From an uncultured Actinomycetes bacterium (GTDB lineage Bacteria; Actinomycetota; Actinomycetes; Nanopelagicales; Nanopelagicaceae): a stretch of DNA of 11,010 nucleotides. The stretch covers positions 1 to 11,010 of the forward strand of contig CAIMUD010000230.1 in assembly GCA_903844585.1 (NCBI GenBank), in the 5' to 3' direction. Position 1 is the first letter of the stretch, and the number at the start of each line of letters is the position of its first letter. Position numbers and translations under genes: made by a program. Shown one piece after another: positions 1 to 8,940 of the stretch. The notes beneath the pieces are model-generated. The model was not told where the DNA came from, did no database searches, and saw only the letters and a list, made by a program, of their open reading frames with translations.

Positions 1-93
1 GTCATCGGTAATTTTTCCTTCTTTCAAAGGAACATTAAGGTCACAGCGTAAGAAGACTCGCTTACCAACTACATCAAGTGTCTGCAAGGACAT
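1..93 (-). CDS. pgk: Phosphoglycerate kinase, N-terminal 31 codons (cut by window edge)
   Basis: Phosphoglycerate kinase transfers the acyl phosphate of 1,3-bisphosphoglycerate to ADP, giving 3-phosphoglycerate and ATP in the cytosol. Only the N-terminus is visible. It starts with ATG at 93 and reads [20 protein letters not shown] followed by [11 protein letters not shown]. The [12 protein letters not shown] segment is the hallmark first beta strand and substrate-binding loop of the family, with Arg16 and Asp18 in the expected places. The start lies 4 bases after the gap stop codon, so the two genes are almost certainly co-transcribed and the product uses the GAPDH product directly. The ribosome binding site is weak: the nearest purine run, GGAAAG, lies about 13 bases upstream inside gap, so coupling to gap translation is likely. 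The rest of the gene lies beyond the left edge. Confidence 0.93.
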   Translation of the reverse strand, partial: MSLQTLDVVGKRVFLRCDLNVPLKEGKITDD

Positions 94-97
94 AACT

Positions 98-1108
<1,011 letters not shown>

Positions 1109-1188
1109 TTAAAAGTGTTAGGACCCACCCACTGCTTCCAGATTGGGTATAGGGCAAAGAAACTGCCACAACGTTGGGGTCAGAAGGA

Positions 1189-1194
1189 ATCCTA
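1189..1194 (-). promoter_or_regulatory. Possible -10 element of a gap-pgk promoter
   Basis: TAGGAT on the minus strand fits the TANNNT pattern of housekeeping sigma-factor -10 boxes. Transcription would start near 1182 and leave a leader of about 85 bases before gap. No good TTGACA-like -35 lies at the right distance; the expected -35 position falls inside the palindrome at 1206-1224, as expected if that palindrome were an operator. A second, weaker -10-like string, TATACC, lies further downstream. The call rests on weak motif matching only. Confidence 0.25.
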
Positions 1195-1205
1195 TCAGCC
1201 AAGAA

Positions 1206-1224
1206 AGTGAACAAAATGTTCACT
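1206..1224. promoter_or_regulatory. Perfect 19-bp palindrome, candidate operator or weak terminator
   Basis: AGTGAACA and TGTTCACT form perfect 8-bp arms around a 3-base centre (TTT on the minus strand). The palindrome lies between whiA and gap, about 110 bases before the gap start. As DNA it looks like a binding site for a dimeric repressor. As RNA it gives an 8-bp stem (10 bp counting a G-U and an A-U pair) followed by UUCUU, which could act as a weak terminator for the upstream unit. The half sites GTGAAC/GTTCAC resemble those of Rex and LexA, but the spacing fits neither: the GTGAA/TTCAC halves are 7 bases apart, against about 4 in Rex sites, and the GAAC/GTTC halves are 5 apart, against 4 in actinobacterial LexA boxes. 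Confidence 0.5.
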
Positions 1225-1232
1225 CTAAGCGC

Positions 1233-1245
1233 ACACCTTGGGTGT
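1233..1245 (-). repeat. Short inverted repeat just downstream of whiA
   Basis: ACACC and GGTGT (minus strand) pair around a 3-base loop, 6 bases after the whiA stop codon. The stem is only 5 bp and is followed by GCGCTTAG, with no U run, so on its own it is not a convincing terminator. It may add to the larger palindrome next to it, or be chance. Confidence 0.25.
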
Positions 1246-1251
1246 AACGCT

Positions 1252-2229
1252 CTAGTTGAGAAGATCTGGCGAAAGTCCTGCTTCTGTGTCCGGAATTCCG
1301 AGTTCAGATGCGCGTTTATCTGCCATTGCAAGAAGTCTACGAATGCGTCCAGCTATTGCATCTTTGGTCATCGCTGGCGATGCGAGCGAACCGAGTTCTT
1401 CAAGGCTTGCCTGACCATGGCTAATCCGAAGTTCGCCTGCCTCTTTCAAATGGCCAGGAATTGTTGGTCCTAAAATCTCCATAGCGCGTTGAACACGTGC
1501 CGCGGCTGCAACTGCAGCGCGGGCCGAACGTCGAAGATTTGCGTCGTCGAAATTTGCCAGTCGATTAGCAGTTGCTCGAACTTCACGGCGCATACGACGC
1601 TCTTCCCAAGCAAGAACACTTTCATGTGCACCAAGGCGAGTGAGCAAAACTCCAATGGCATCGCCATCACGGATTACGACGCGATCAACACCACGTACTT
1701 CGCGCGCTTTGGCAACAATTCCGAGTCGACGTGCTGCACCTACCAGTGCCAAAGCTGCTTCAGGTCCAGGACATGTGATTTCAAGTGAAGAAGAGCGCCC
1801 TGGTTCTGTAAGTGATCCGTGTGCAACAAATGCGCCTCTCCATGCTGCTTCAGCGTCACAAATATTTGCAGCTACAACTTGTGGTGGAAGACCACGGACT
1901 GGTCTTCCGTTCCCATCGATAAGTCCGGTCTGTCGAGCCAGCGCATCACCGGCTTCGATAACACGTACAACGTATCTAGAACCTTTGCGCAAACCACTTG
2001 AAGATAAGACTGCGAGATCGCTTTCATGCCCATAAATATCAGAGATATCTTTCTTGAGGCGTCTGGCGCTCTGAGATGTATCTAGTTCTACTTCGATGAC
2101 AACTTTTCCTGCTGCGATATGAAGTCCGCCCGCAAAACGAAGTAGGGATGAGACTTCGGCTTTACGACAACATGGTTTTGTAACGGAGAGTCGACTGAGT
2201 TCGTCTTTTACAGAAGCTGTCATTGCCAT
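1252..2229 (-). CDS. whiA: WhiA-family DNA-binding regulator
   Basis: WhiA is a transcriptional regulator found in most Gram-positive bacteria. In Streptomyces it works with WhiB to switch on sporulation septation genes; in Bacillus it affects cell division and chromosome segregation. The 325-residue protein has the family's two parts. The N-terminal domain is a degenerate LAGLIDADG homing-endonuclease fold, with LLRFAGGLH (29-37) and [11 protein letters not shown] (130-140) in place of catalytic motifs. The C-terminal helix-turn-helix spans about 275-300 ([10 protein letters not shown] onward). The block [20 protein letters not shown] is almost identical to my recollection of Streptomyces WhiA. 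I chose the ATG at 2229, giving [10 protein letters not shown], because Streptomyces WhiA starts MAMTA and GGA lies 7 bases upstream. A TTG at 2241 and an ATG at 2223 are in frame but less likely. The gene begins 4 bases after the yvcK stop, so the two are co-transcribed. Confidence 0.96.
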   Translation of the reverse strand: MAMTASVKDELSRLSVTKPCCRKAEVSSLLRFAGGLHIAAGKVVIEVELDTSQSARRLKKDISDIYGHESDLAVLSSSGLRKGSRYVVRVIEAGDALARQTGLIDGNGRPVRGLPPQVVAANICDAEAAWRGAFVAHGSLTEPGRSSSLEITCPGPEAALALVGAARRLGIVAKAREVRGVDRVVIRDGDAIGVLLTRLGAHESVLAWEERRMRREVRATANRLANFDDANLRRSARAAVAAAARVQRAMEILGPTIPGHLKEAGELRISHGQASLEELGSLASPAMTKDAIAGRIRRLLAMADKRASELGIPDTEAGLSPDLLN

Positions 2230-2233
2230 GCGC

Positions 2234-3187
2234 TTATCCAATCAGGATTTTCTTCGCGATGTGTACGAAAAGAGAGGTCAATTTCTCAGGGTTATGGTGA
2301 ATTTTTTCCAGGCCGTCGCGTAAATCTTCGACTAATAACTCTCCACCTTGGCTTGAAACTTCTTTACTTAGCGCTAATTTATCCCCCACTACCGAAGGAT
2401 CTACAACAACAAAATCAAAGTGCAATTCGGGTGCATATTTCTTGACGATTCGAAGGTGTTCAATGGCGCTTTGTCCGGCATATTCGCCAGCCTCTTTGCT
2501 CACTCCCTCATCAAGGTTTAACAATAAGACTTTTTTAGCCTTTGATGAAATAAGCGCATCTTTTTGAGCGGGTACTAGTAAATGTGGAAGCACGCTTGAG
2601 AACCAAGAACCAGGACCCATTGTTATTAAATGCGCACCTGCAATTGCATCAAGAGTCTCCTGACGCGATTCTGGATTGCCAGGAATAATTCGAAGTGCGA
2701 GTAAATCCCCTTTGGTGGTTGCAACTTCCTTCTGACCTTGTACTTCAATCTCACCTTTTGCAGTTTTAAAGGTTGCCGCAATATCTAGTGGTACGGCTGC
2801 CATGGGTAAGACTCTTCCAATGATCTTGAGTAAATCACCAACGCGATCTAGGCCTGCGACAGTGTCTTCACCTTTATCCCAAAGGGCTGCAAGCAATAGA
2901 TTACCGACGGTGTGGCCATCCAAAGGACCATTACTTGTAAATCGATATTGCAAAATCTCGGCCCAACTTCTGCCCCAATCATCATCAGCGCAAAGGGCTG
3001 CAAGTGCCATACGCAGATCACCAGGTGGGACGATTGGGAATTCTTTGCGAAGGCGTCCACTTGATCCGCCATTATCAGCAACAGTTACAACGGCGGTAAT
3101 ATTTTTAGTGACAGATCGCAGAGCGGTTAGAGTGGCAGCAAGCCCATGTCCGCCACCAAGTGCAACAACTTTCAGATCTTCACTCAT
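2234..3187 (-). CDS. yvcK: YvcK/CofD-like gluconeogenesis factor
   Basis: YvcK proteins are cytosolic members of the CofD-like family that bind nucleotide-sugar ligands such as UDP-GlcNAc. They are needed for growth on gluconeogenic carbon sources and for normal cell-wall synthesis and shape in Bacillus and mycobacteria (where the protein is called CuvA); the biochemical mechanism is not settled. The 317-residue protein shows the family motifs in order: LGGGHG (10-15), [13 protein letters not shown] (35-47), PPGDLR (54-59), [12 protein letters not shown] (91-102) and [16 protein letters not shown] (191-206). The ATG at 3187 overlaps the rapZ stop as ATGA, which favours translational coupling; whiA follows after 4 bases. 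The protein ends at IAKKILIG with no long C-terminal tail. No membrane segment or signal peptide is visible. Family assignment is firm; the exact cellular role in this organism is inferred. Confidence 0.96.
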   Translation of the reverse strand: MSEDLKVVALGGGHGLAATLTALRSVTKNITAVVTVADNGGSSGRLRKEFPIVPPGDLRMALAALCADDDWGRSWAEILQYRFTSNGPLDGHTVGNLLLAALWDKGEDTVAGLDRVGDLLKIIGRVLPMAAVPLDIAATFKTAKGEIEVQGQKEVATTKGDLLALRIIPGNPESRQETLDAIAGAHLITMGPGSWFSSVLPHLLVPAQKDALISSKAKKVLLLNLDEGVSKEAGEYAGQSAIEHLRIVKKYAPELHFDFVVVDPSVVGDKLALSKEVSSQGGELLVEDLRDGLEKIHHNPEKLTSLFVHIAKKILIG

Positions 3188-4074
3188 TCACGACCAACAT
3201 CTCGATGAGTTGCGTGGGCTGAGATTGTAAACTCGGCGCCAGAGTTATTGAGTTGCTTAGCAATCTCTTCTGCGATCGCAACACTTCGGTGCTTGCCCCC
3301 CGTACAGCCGATTGAAACCGTAAGGTATTTTTTTCCTTCGCGTAAATAGCCGGGAATCATTTGGTTGATGACACCGACGTAACTCTTTACGAAATCGACC
3401 ACACCCTCACTTCCCAATACTTTTGAACTTACTTGCGAAGTTAAGCCAGTTAGCGGCCGTAGTTCGGGTATCCAATGTGGGTTGGGTATGAAGCGGCAAT
3501 CAAGTAGCAAATCTGAGTCCACTGGGATTCCATATTTATATCCGAACGAAAGAACATTCACTCTGATTGCTTGTCCTGCCCCGGCTGCAAAGATCTCGCC
3601 TGTCCGCTTTTCGAGTTGGTGAACATTGAGATTAGACGAATCAATAACGATATCTGCCTCTGCTCGAAGCTCTTCCAGCTTTGCCCGTTCGCGTTCGATT
3701 CCATCAACGATTCGATCCTCGCCTTGTAGCGGATGTGGGCGCCGCGTCGATTCAAAGCGTTGCACTAAGGCTTGATCGGATGCATCTAAGAAAAGAAGTC
3801 TGTATTGAATTCCCGAACTTTTCAGAGCTGACAAGGCAATATTGAGAGCATCGAAGAATTTTCCGCCACGAACATCAACCACGACAGCCATTGATGGGAT
3901 GGATGACGAGTGAGCTTGTTCTGCTAATTGAGGCAAGAGCGCTGGCGGCAAGTTATCAACGACATACCAACCTAAATCTTCCAGCGCATGGGCAACTGTT
4001 GAACGTCCGGCGCCTGACATGCCAGTGAGTATTAGCAACTCCTCATTTGATGCGCTCATGGCGTCATTGTGCAT
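3184..4074 (-). CDS. rapZ: RapZ/YvcJ nucleotide-binding protein
   Basis: RapZ (YvcJ in Bacillus) is a cytosolic P-loop protein. The E. coli protein binds small RNAs that control glucosamine-6-phosphate synthase; the Bacillus protein hydrolyses nucleotides and affects competence; the actinobacterial role is unknown. The 296-residue protein has the P-loop GMSGAGRST (18-26), the conserved WYVVDNLPPALLPQL, a Walker-B-like VVVDVRG, RRPHPLQGEDRIVDGI, FGYKYGIPVDSDLLLDCRF and the C-terminal GCTGGKHRSV (256-265), which in E. coli belongs to the RNA-binding domain. Arg24 replaces the usual P-loop Lys; I recall the same change in Streptomyces. The start is uncertain. The ATG at 4074 directly abuts AGAGG, while the in-frame ATG at 4059 (MSASNEELLI) lies 15 bases from it; the conserved part begins around residue 11, so either is possible. 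The gene is 24 bases (or 39) after uvrC and overlaps yvcK by 4. Confidence 0.95.
   Translation of the reverse strand: MHNDAMSASNEELLILTGMSGAGRSTVAHALEDLGWYVVDNLPPALLPQLAEQAHSSSIPSMAVVVDVRGGKFFDALNIALSALKSSGIQYRLLFLDASDQALVQRFESTRRPHPLQGEDRIVDGIERERAKLEELRAEADIVIDSSNLNVHQLEKRTGEIFAAGAGQAIRVNVLSFGYKYGIPVDSDLLLDCRFIPNPHWIPELRPLTGLTSQVSSKVLGSEGVVDFVKSYVGVINQMIPGYLREGKKYLTVSIGCTGGKHRSVAIAEEIAKQLNNSGAEFTISAHATHRDVGRE
4056..4067 (-). other. Possible three-codon minicistron in the rapZ leader
   Basis: ATG ACG CCA TGA reads out of frame with rapZ. Its ATG lies 7 bases after AGAGG (4075-4079), the best Shine-Dalgarno spacing available here. Its stop overlaps the second in-frame rapZ ATG (4059) as ATGA, the same junction used between rapZ and yvcK. 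If rapZ really starts at 4059, this would be a small leader peptide (Met-Thr-Pro) feeding ribosomes into rapZ. It could equally be chance, since only 12 bases are involved and an upstream in-frame ATG exists. Confidence 0.2.
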
Positions 4075-4098
4075 CCTCTGTCAAGCACCTACAAAAAT

Positions 4099-6018
4099 CT
4101 AGTTCGCTGTGATCTCCCCGGTCTGCATATCTACCTTCGCACCCGATATTGATGCGAGGTAAGCGAAGATAATCGAAGCAATTTTCTCGCCGATTCCTGG
4201 AGTAGAGGCAAGTTCGATTTCAGTTGCTGCTCGTATCGCTGTTACTGAGCCAAACTTGTCCAAGAGCGCAGCACGACGTGATTGACCGAGCTGGGGAATT
4301 TCATCGAGAAGAGACTCCAACATAACTTTTGATCTTCTGGATCTGTGAAAGGTAATTGCAAATCGATGTGCTTCATCTCGAATTCGCTGTAGCAAATACA
4401 TGCCCTCGCTAGTTCGCGGAAGGATAAGTGGATCGCTCTCCCCCGGCCTCCATACTTCTTCCAATCTCTTAGCTAATCCACAAAGAGCTACGTTAGAAAT
4501 GCCAAGTTCATCGAGGGCCCGAGCAGCTGCTGATACTTGAGGCGCTCCTCCATCAACAACAATAAGTTGTGGTGGATAAGAGAATTTACTTAGTCGGCCA
4601 CCGCTGACATTAACTTCTGCTTGGTCAATTTGCGTATCGGCAAGGAGGCGCTTCATTCGCCTTGTGATTACTTGGTGTATCGCACGTGTGTCATCGGTTG
4701 CTTCCTTGGTATCAATAATGAAGCGACGATACTCACTCTTCTTCGCCAACCCATCTTCGAAGACAACCATAGATGCCACTACCGAAGTGCCAGAAATATT
4801 TGAGATATCAAAGCACTCGATACGAAGTGGCGTTCGAGGTAGTTCAAGTTGTTCTTCAATCTCAAGCAGGGCTTTACCGCTAACTGCAGCGTCAGTTGCT
4901 CGCTTACTTAAATATTGAATGAGTGAATATTGCGCATTACGTGCGACGGTAGCGAGCATTTCAACCTTTTCGCCACGTTGTGGAATTTTGATAACAACCT
5001 TTGAACCCTTTAAACCAGTGAGCCAAGCTTCAAGAGCAGCGCGATCTTTTGGCTCATGGCCAAGAAGAATTTCACTCGGTATATCTTGGGGCGCGCTCTG
5101 CCCATAGATGGAGAAAAAGAGCGATGCGTATGAATCATCACCTTCGAGGGCTCTTTCTTGATCAACAATCCAAGATCTAGACCCTTTTATAGATCCACCT
5201 CTCACAACGAATATAGAACCAGCTGCGTGCAAACCTTCTTCATACATTGCGACTAAATCAGCGCTTAGATCATCCGGTAGGGCTGCATCTTGAGATTCAA
5301 ACATCCTTTCAATGGAAGCGATTGAATCGCGGATTTTCGCAGCGCGTTCAAATTCTTCACGCGTTGACGCTTCTTCCATTTCATTTTTAAGCATAGGCAG
5401 GATGTCGCCATTACTGGCACCCATAAAATCGATAAGCCTTTTGGCAATATCGCGATGCTCATCAGGTGAGACTCTGCCAACGCAAGGTGCTGCACACTTA
5501 CCAATATCGCCCAGTAAGCATTGTCTATTTGTACGTTTGGCTCTCTCAAAATTTCCAACGCTGCAAGAGCGAATAGGAAATACTTTCAAGATTACGTCGA
5601 AAGTGTTACGCAGCGCCCAGGTGTGAGTGAATGGACCAAAATATGTTAGTCCTGGTCGCTTTTCTTTACGTGTAATAAAAATTCGTGGAAATTCGTCGTT
5701 CATGCTGAGCGCCAAATATGGATATGACTTGTCGTCTTTAAATTGGACGTTGTAATAAGGGTTGTACTGTTTAATCCACGAAAATTCGAGCGCTAGGGCC
5801 TCAACTTCAGTTGCAACGATGGTCCAATCAACGCGTACTGCTTCATGCACCATGCGATATGTTCGTTCGGCAAGACCAGTCTGAAAATAGTTACTTAGGC
5901 GATTTTTTAGATTCTTAGCTTTGCCAACATAAATTACTTTTTCATCAATGTTATAGAAACGATATACGCCCGGAAACTCAGGAATTTCGCGAGGCCGATA
6001 AGAAGCTGGATCTGCCAT
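4099..6018 (-). CDS. uvrC: UvrABC system subunit C, dual-incision endonuclease
   Basis: UvrC joins the UvrB-DNA complex at a lesion and cuts the damaged strand on both sides. The 639-residue protein has the GIY-YIG nuclease for the 3' cut at about 15-92 (PGVYRF at 16-21, IYVGKAKNLKNR at 29-40), a four-cysteine cluster (Cys152, 167, 175, 179) where E. coli UvrC holds its iron-sulphur cluster, and a UVR domain for UvrB contact at about 205-240. The RNase-H-like nuclease for the 5' cut has Asp404 in ECFDIS, Asp489 in VVDGG and His551 in DEAHRFA, and tandem helix-hairpin-helix DNA binding at about 570-625 ends with TPGIGEKIA. The ATG at 6018 follows the uvrA stop directly (TAAATG), with GAAGG 8 bases upstream. 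MADPASYRPREIP matches the actinobacterial N-terminus. The protein appears complete. Confidence 0.98.
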   Translation of the reverse strand: MADPASYRPREIPEFPGVYRFYNIDEKVIYVGKAKNLKNRLSNYFQTGLAERTYRMVHEAVRVDWTIVATEVEALALEFSWIKQYNPYYNVQFKDDKSYPYLALSMNDEFPRIFITRKEKRPGLTYFGPFTHTWALRNTFDVILKVFPIRSCSVGNFERAKRTNRQCLLGDIGKCAAPCVGRVSPDEHRDIAKRLIDFMGASNGDILPMLKNEMEEASTREEFERAAKIRDSIASIERMFESQDAALPDDLSADLVAMYEEGLHAAGSIFVVRGGSIKGSRSWIVDQERALEGDDSYASLFFSIYGQSAPQDIPSEILLGHEPKDRAALEAWLTGLKGSKVVIKIPQRGEKVEMLATVARNAQYSLIQYLSKRATDAAVSGKALLEIEEQLELPRTPLRIECFDISNISGTSVVASMVVFEDGLAKKSEYRRFIIDTKEATDDTRAIHQVITRRMKRLLADTQIDQAEVNVSGGRLSKFSYPPQLIVVDGGAPQVSAAARALDELGISNVALCGLAKRLEEVWRPGESDPLILPRTSEGMYLLQRIRDEAHRFAITFHRSRRSKVMLESLLDEIPQLGQSRRAALLDKFGSVTAIRAATEIELASTPGIGEKIASIIFAYLASISGAKVDMQTGEITAN

Positions 6019-8940
6019 TTACTGCGCCTTCACCGGCGTTTTCTTCGCAGTTGATTTGGTTATAGTCGCTTTGACCGGCACTGATTTAGAGGAGGCAACT
6101 CGATTAGTTGCCAGAACTTCAGCTAAGAAATGACCCGTATAACTTGCTGTAACTTTTGCAACTTCTTCTGGGGTGCCCTCTGCGACAACTGTGCCACCTC
6201 TAAATCCGCCTTCGGGTCCCATATCAATTACCCAGTCCGAACTTTTGATGACATCCAGATTATGTTCGATTACGACTACTGTATTTCCAGAATCCACAAG
6301 ACGACTTAGTACGCCAAGTAGCTTATTCACATCTTCGAAATGCAACCCTGTAGTTGGTTCGTCGAGCACGTAGATTGTGCGACCAGTTGAGCGCTTTTGT
6401 AGTTCGGTAGCAAGCTTTACTCGTTGTGCTTCACCACCAGAAAGCGTTGGGGCAGACTGCCCAAGGCGTACATACCCAAGGCCCACATCACAGAGCGTCT
6501 TGAGGTATCTAGCAATTGTTGGAACCGAATCAAAAAACGAATGAGCGACTTCGATTGGCATATCCAAGATTTCCGCGATTGTCTTACCCTTGTAATGGAC
6601 TTCAAGAGTTTCTCGGTTATATCTAGCGCCATGACAGACTTCGCACGGAACATAGACATCGGGTAGGAAATTCATTTCGATTGTGATGGTTCCATCACCC
6701 GAGCAATTCTCACAACGGCCACCCTTGACGTTGAACGAGAAGCGCCCTTGTTGGTATCCACGAACCTTTGCCTCAGTTGTCTCAGCGAAAAGTGCACGGA
6801 CTTTATCAAAGACGCCCGTGTAGGTCGCAGGATTCGAACGCGGCGTTCGTCCAATTGGTGATTGATCTACATGCACAACTTTATCTAAGAGATCTACACC
6901 GGTAACTGTTCGGTGACGTCCTGGTACCAATCGTGCACCATTTAATTTATTCGCAAGAGTTGTATACAAGATGTCGTTAACCAAAGTGGATTTACCCGAA
7001 CCACTGACTCCGGTGACCGAGACAAATACACCGAGTGGGATTTCGACTTCAATATCTTTTAGGTTGTTCTCTTTAGCTCCCTTTACTACTAGCTTGCGCT
7101 TTGGGTCGAGAGGCCTACGTTTTGCTGGAATCTCGATTGCTCTACGTCCTGAAAGATAAGCGCCTGTAATTGATTCCTTAGATGCAAGTAGCTCTTCATA
7201 TGCACCAGAGACAACAACCTTGCCTCCGTGCTCTCCGGCACCTGGTCCAATATCAACAATCCAATCAGCGGCGCGAATCGTTTCTTCATCATGTTCGACA
7301 ACAATAAGTGTGTTACCGAGATCGCGGAGTCTTGTAAGAGTGTCAATAAGTCTGCGATTATCACGTTGATGCAGACCGATACTCGGCTCATCAAGAACGT
7401 AGAGAACTCCTACCAGCCCAGATCCGATTTGAGTCGCAAGTCGAATACGTTGGGCTTCCCCACCCGAAAGCGTTGCAGCAGGCCTTGCGAGTGACAGGTA
7501 GTCCAAACCAACATCGAGCAAGAACGTTAAACGTTCGTTGACTTCTTTGAGAACGCGTTCCGCAATTTGTGCTTCGCGCTTTGAGAGAGTGACACCCTGT
7601 AGAAATTTGGCGCAGTCATCGATTGCTAGTTCACAAACTTCGGCAATGCTTTTTCCTCCGAGAGTAACCGCTAACACCTCTGACTTTAAGCGGGCGCCCT
7701 TACAGACAGGGCAAGGAGTCTGGCGCATATACGACTCATATTTTTCTCGGCTGTAGTCACTATCGGTCTCAGAGTGCTTGCGATGTATGAAAGGAAGTAC
7801 GCCTTCAAATCCTGTCGAGTAATTACGAACGCGTCCATATCTGTTCTTGTATTTAACGTGGACTTCATAGTCGTACCCGTTGAGAACAGCTTCTTTTGCC
7901 TTAATGGAAAGTTTTTTCCATGGCGTATCGAGTGAAAATTTTAAGTCACCAGCAAGGGCTTCTAGTAGGTGAAGGAAATATTCTCCTGAGGAAATATTTC
8001 CCCACGGAGCAATGGCACCTTCGTAAATAGAGATCGAGTCATCAGGAATGATCAGCTCTTCGTCAACTTCTAGCTTGGTACCAATACCTGTACATTCAGG
8101 ACAGGCACCGAAAGGTGAGTTGAATGAGAAAGAACGTGGTTCTAGTTCTTCGAATGAAAGATTGCAGTCATGGCAGGCCAGATGTTCGCTATACGTACGT
8201 TCTTTTTCGGCACCCTTTGCATCAACAAAATCAAGTAGAACGATTCCGGAAGCTAATTTCAACGCTGTCTCAATTGAATCTGTAAGTCTGGATTTAGATT
8301 CAGCTTTTGCGGTCAACCGATCTACAACAACTTCGATTGTGTGCTTCTCTTGCTTTTTAAGCTTGGGCGGTTCAGTAAGCGCAATTGTTTCGCCGTCGAC
8401 ACGTGCACGCGAATAGCCCTGTGTGACGAGGTCGGCGAAAAGATCAACGAATTCGCCTTTGCGCTCTCGCACTATTGGTGCAAGTACTTGAAACTTTGTT
8501 GTAGCTGGCATCGTCAGAATCTGGTCGACAATTTGTTGAGGGCTCTGCCTTGTGACGGGTTTCTTACAGTTGGGACAATGTGGTCGTCCAGCACGAGCAA
8601 AGAGAAGGCGGAGGTAGTCATAAACCTCGGTAATTGTTCCAACCGTCGAACGTGGATTTCGATTTGTGGATTTTTGATCAATTGAAACTGCAGGCGACAA
8701 ACCCTCGATGAAATCGACGTCTGGTTTATCCATCTGGCCAAGAAATTGCCGCGCATACGCCGAAAGGGATTCAACATAGCGACGTTGTCCTTCAGCAAAA
8801 ATGGTGTCGAATGCAAGACTTGATTTACCTGATCCAGAAAGTCCAGTGAAGACGATGAGCGCATCGCGTGGGAGCTCAAGTGATACATCTTTAAGGTTAT
8901 GTTCGCGCGCGCCGCGTATAACCAATTTTTCGATAGTCAC
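6019..8940 (-). CDS. uvrA: UvrABC system subunit A, damage-sensing ATPase
   Basis: UvrA dimers find bulky DNA lesions and load UvrB. The 973-residue protein holds two ABC ATPase modules. Module I has Walker [10 protein letters not shown] (33-41), a zinc module with Cys256/259 and Cys280/283, signature LSGGEAQR (491-498) and Walker B VLDEPS (515-520). Module II has Walker [10 protein letters not shown] (644-652), a zinc finger with Cys743/746 and Cys766/769, signature LSGGEAQR (833-840) and Walker B VLDEPT (858-863). Two more CxxC pairs lie at 122-125 and 410-413. The last 25 or so residues form a low-complexity tail rich in Lys, Ser, Thr and Val, beyond the conserved end near HFLAEVL. The start is GTG at 8940, sharing its first G with the uvrB stop (TAGTG) and preceded by AGGA five bases upstream. 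uvrC follows with no spacer. Confidence 0.98.
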   Translation of the reverse strand: MTIEKLVIRGAREHNLKDVSLELPRDALIVFTGLSGSGKSSLAFDTIFAEGQRRYVESLSAYARQFLGQMDKPDVDFIEGLSPAVSIDQKSTNRNPRSTVGTITEVYDYLRLLFARAGRPHCPNCKKPVTRQSPQQIVDQILTMPATTKFQVLAPIVRERKGEFVDLFADLVTQGYSRARVDGETIALTEPPKLKKQEKHTIEVVVDRLTAKAESKSRLTDSIETALKLASGIVLLDFVDAKGAEKERTYSEHLACHDCNLSFEELEPRSFSFNSPFGACPECTGIGTKLEVDEELIIPDDSISIYEGAIAPWGNISSGEYFLHLLEALAGDLKFSLDTPWKKLSIKAKEAVLNGYDYEVHVKYKNRYGRVRNYSTGFEGVLPFIHRKHSETDSDYSREKYESYMRQTPCPVCKGARLKSEVLAVTLGGKSIAEVCELAIDDCAKFLQGVTLSKREAQIAERVLKEVNERLTFLLDVGLDYLSLARPAATLSGGEAQRIRLATQIGSGLVGVLYVLDEPSIGLHQRDNRRLIDTLTRLRDLGNTLIVVEHDEETIRAADWIVDIGPGAGEHGGKVVVSGAYEELLASKESITGAYLSGRRAIEIPAKRRPLDPKRKLVVKGAKENNLKDIEVEIPLGVFVSVTGVSGSGKSTLVNDILYTTLANKLNGARLVPGRHRTVTGVDLLDKVVHVDQSPIGRTPRSNPATYTGVFDKVRALFAETTEAKVRGYQQGRFSFNVKGGRCENCSGDGTITIEMNFLPDVYVPCEVCHGARYNRETLEVHYKGKTIAEILDMPIEVAHSFFDSVPTIARYLKTLCDVGLGYVRLGQSAPTLSGGEAQRVKLATELQKRSTGRTIYVLDEPTTGLHFEDVNKLLGVLSRLVDSGNTVVVIEHNLDVIKSSDWVIDMGPEGGFRGGTVVAEGTPEEVAKVTASYTGHFLAEVLATNRVASSKSVPVKATITKSTAKKTPVKAQ

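Noticed and set aside
1206..1224. Calling the palindrome a LexA (SOS) box or a Rex site
   Set aside because: GAAC and GTTC are separated by 5 bases, whereas actinobacterial LexA boxes have 4; GTGAA and TTCAC are 7 apart, whereas Rex sites have about 4. Neither spacing fits.
2230..2241. TTG at 2241 as the whiA start, overlapping yvcK
   Set aside because: The ATG at 2229 gives MAMTA, as in Streptomyces WhiA, with GGA at a suitable distance; the TTG adds only four non-conserved residues.
2802..3230. 142-codon open frame on the plus strand
   Set aside because: It is antisense to conserved yvcK and the rapZ end, has Ser/Arg/Pro-rich shadow composition and resembles no known protein.
7522..7536. 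Perfect inverted repeat GAACGTT-A-AACGTTC
   Set aside because: It lies inside the conserved uvrA coding region (NERLTFLLD), where codon choice explains it, and no gene starts nearby.
8048..8416. 122-codon open frame on the plus strand
   Set aside because: It is antisense to the conserved zinc module of uvrA and has a Ser-rich translation typical of reverse-strand shadows.
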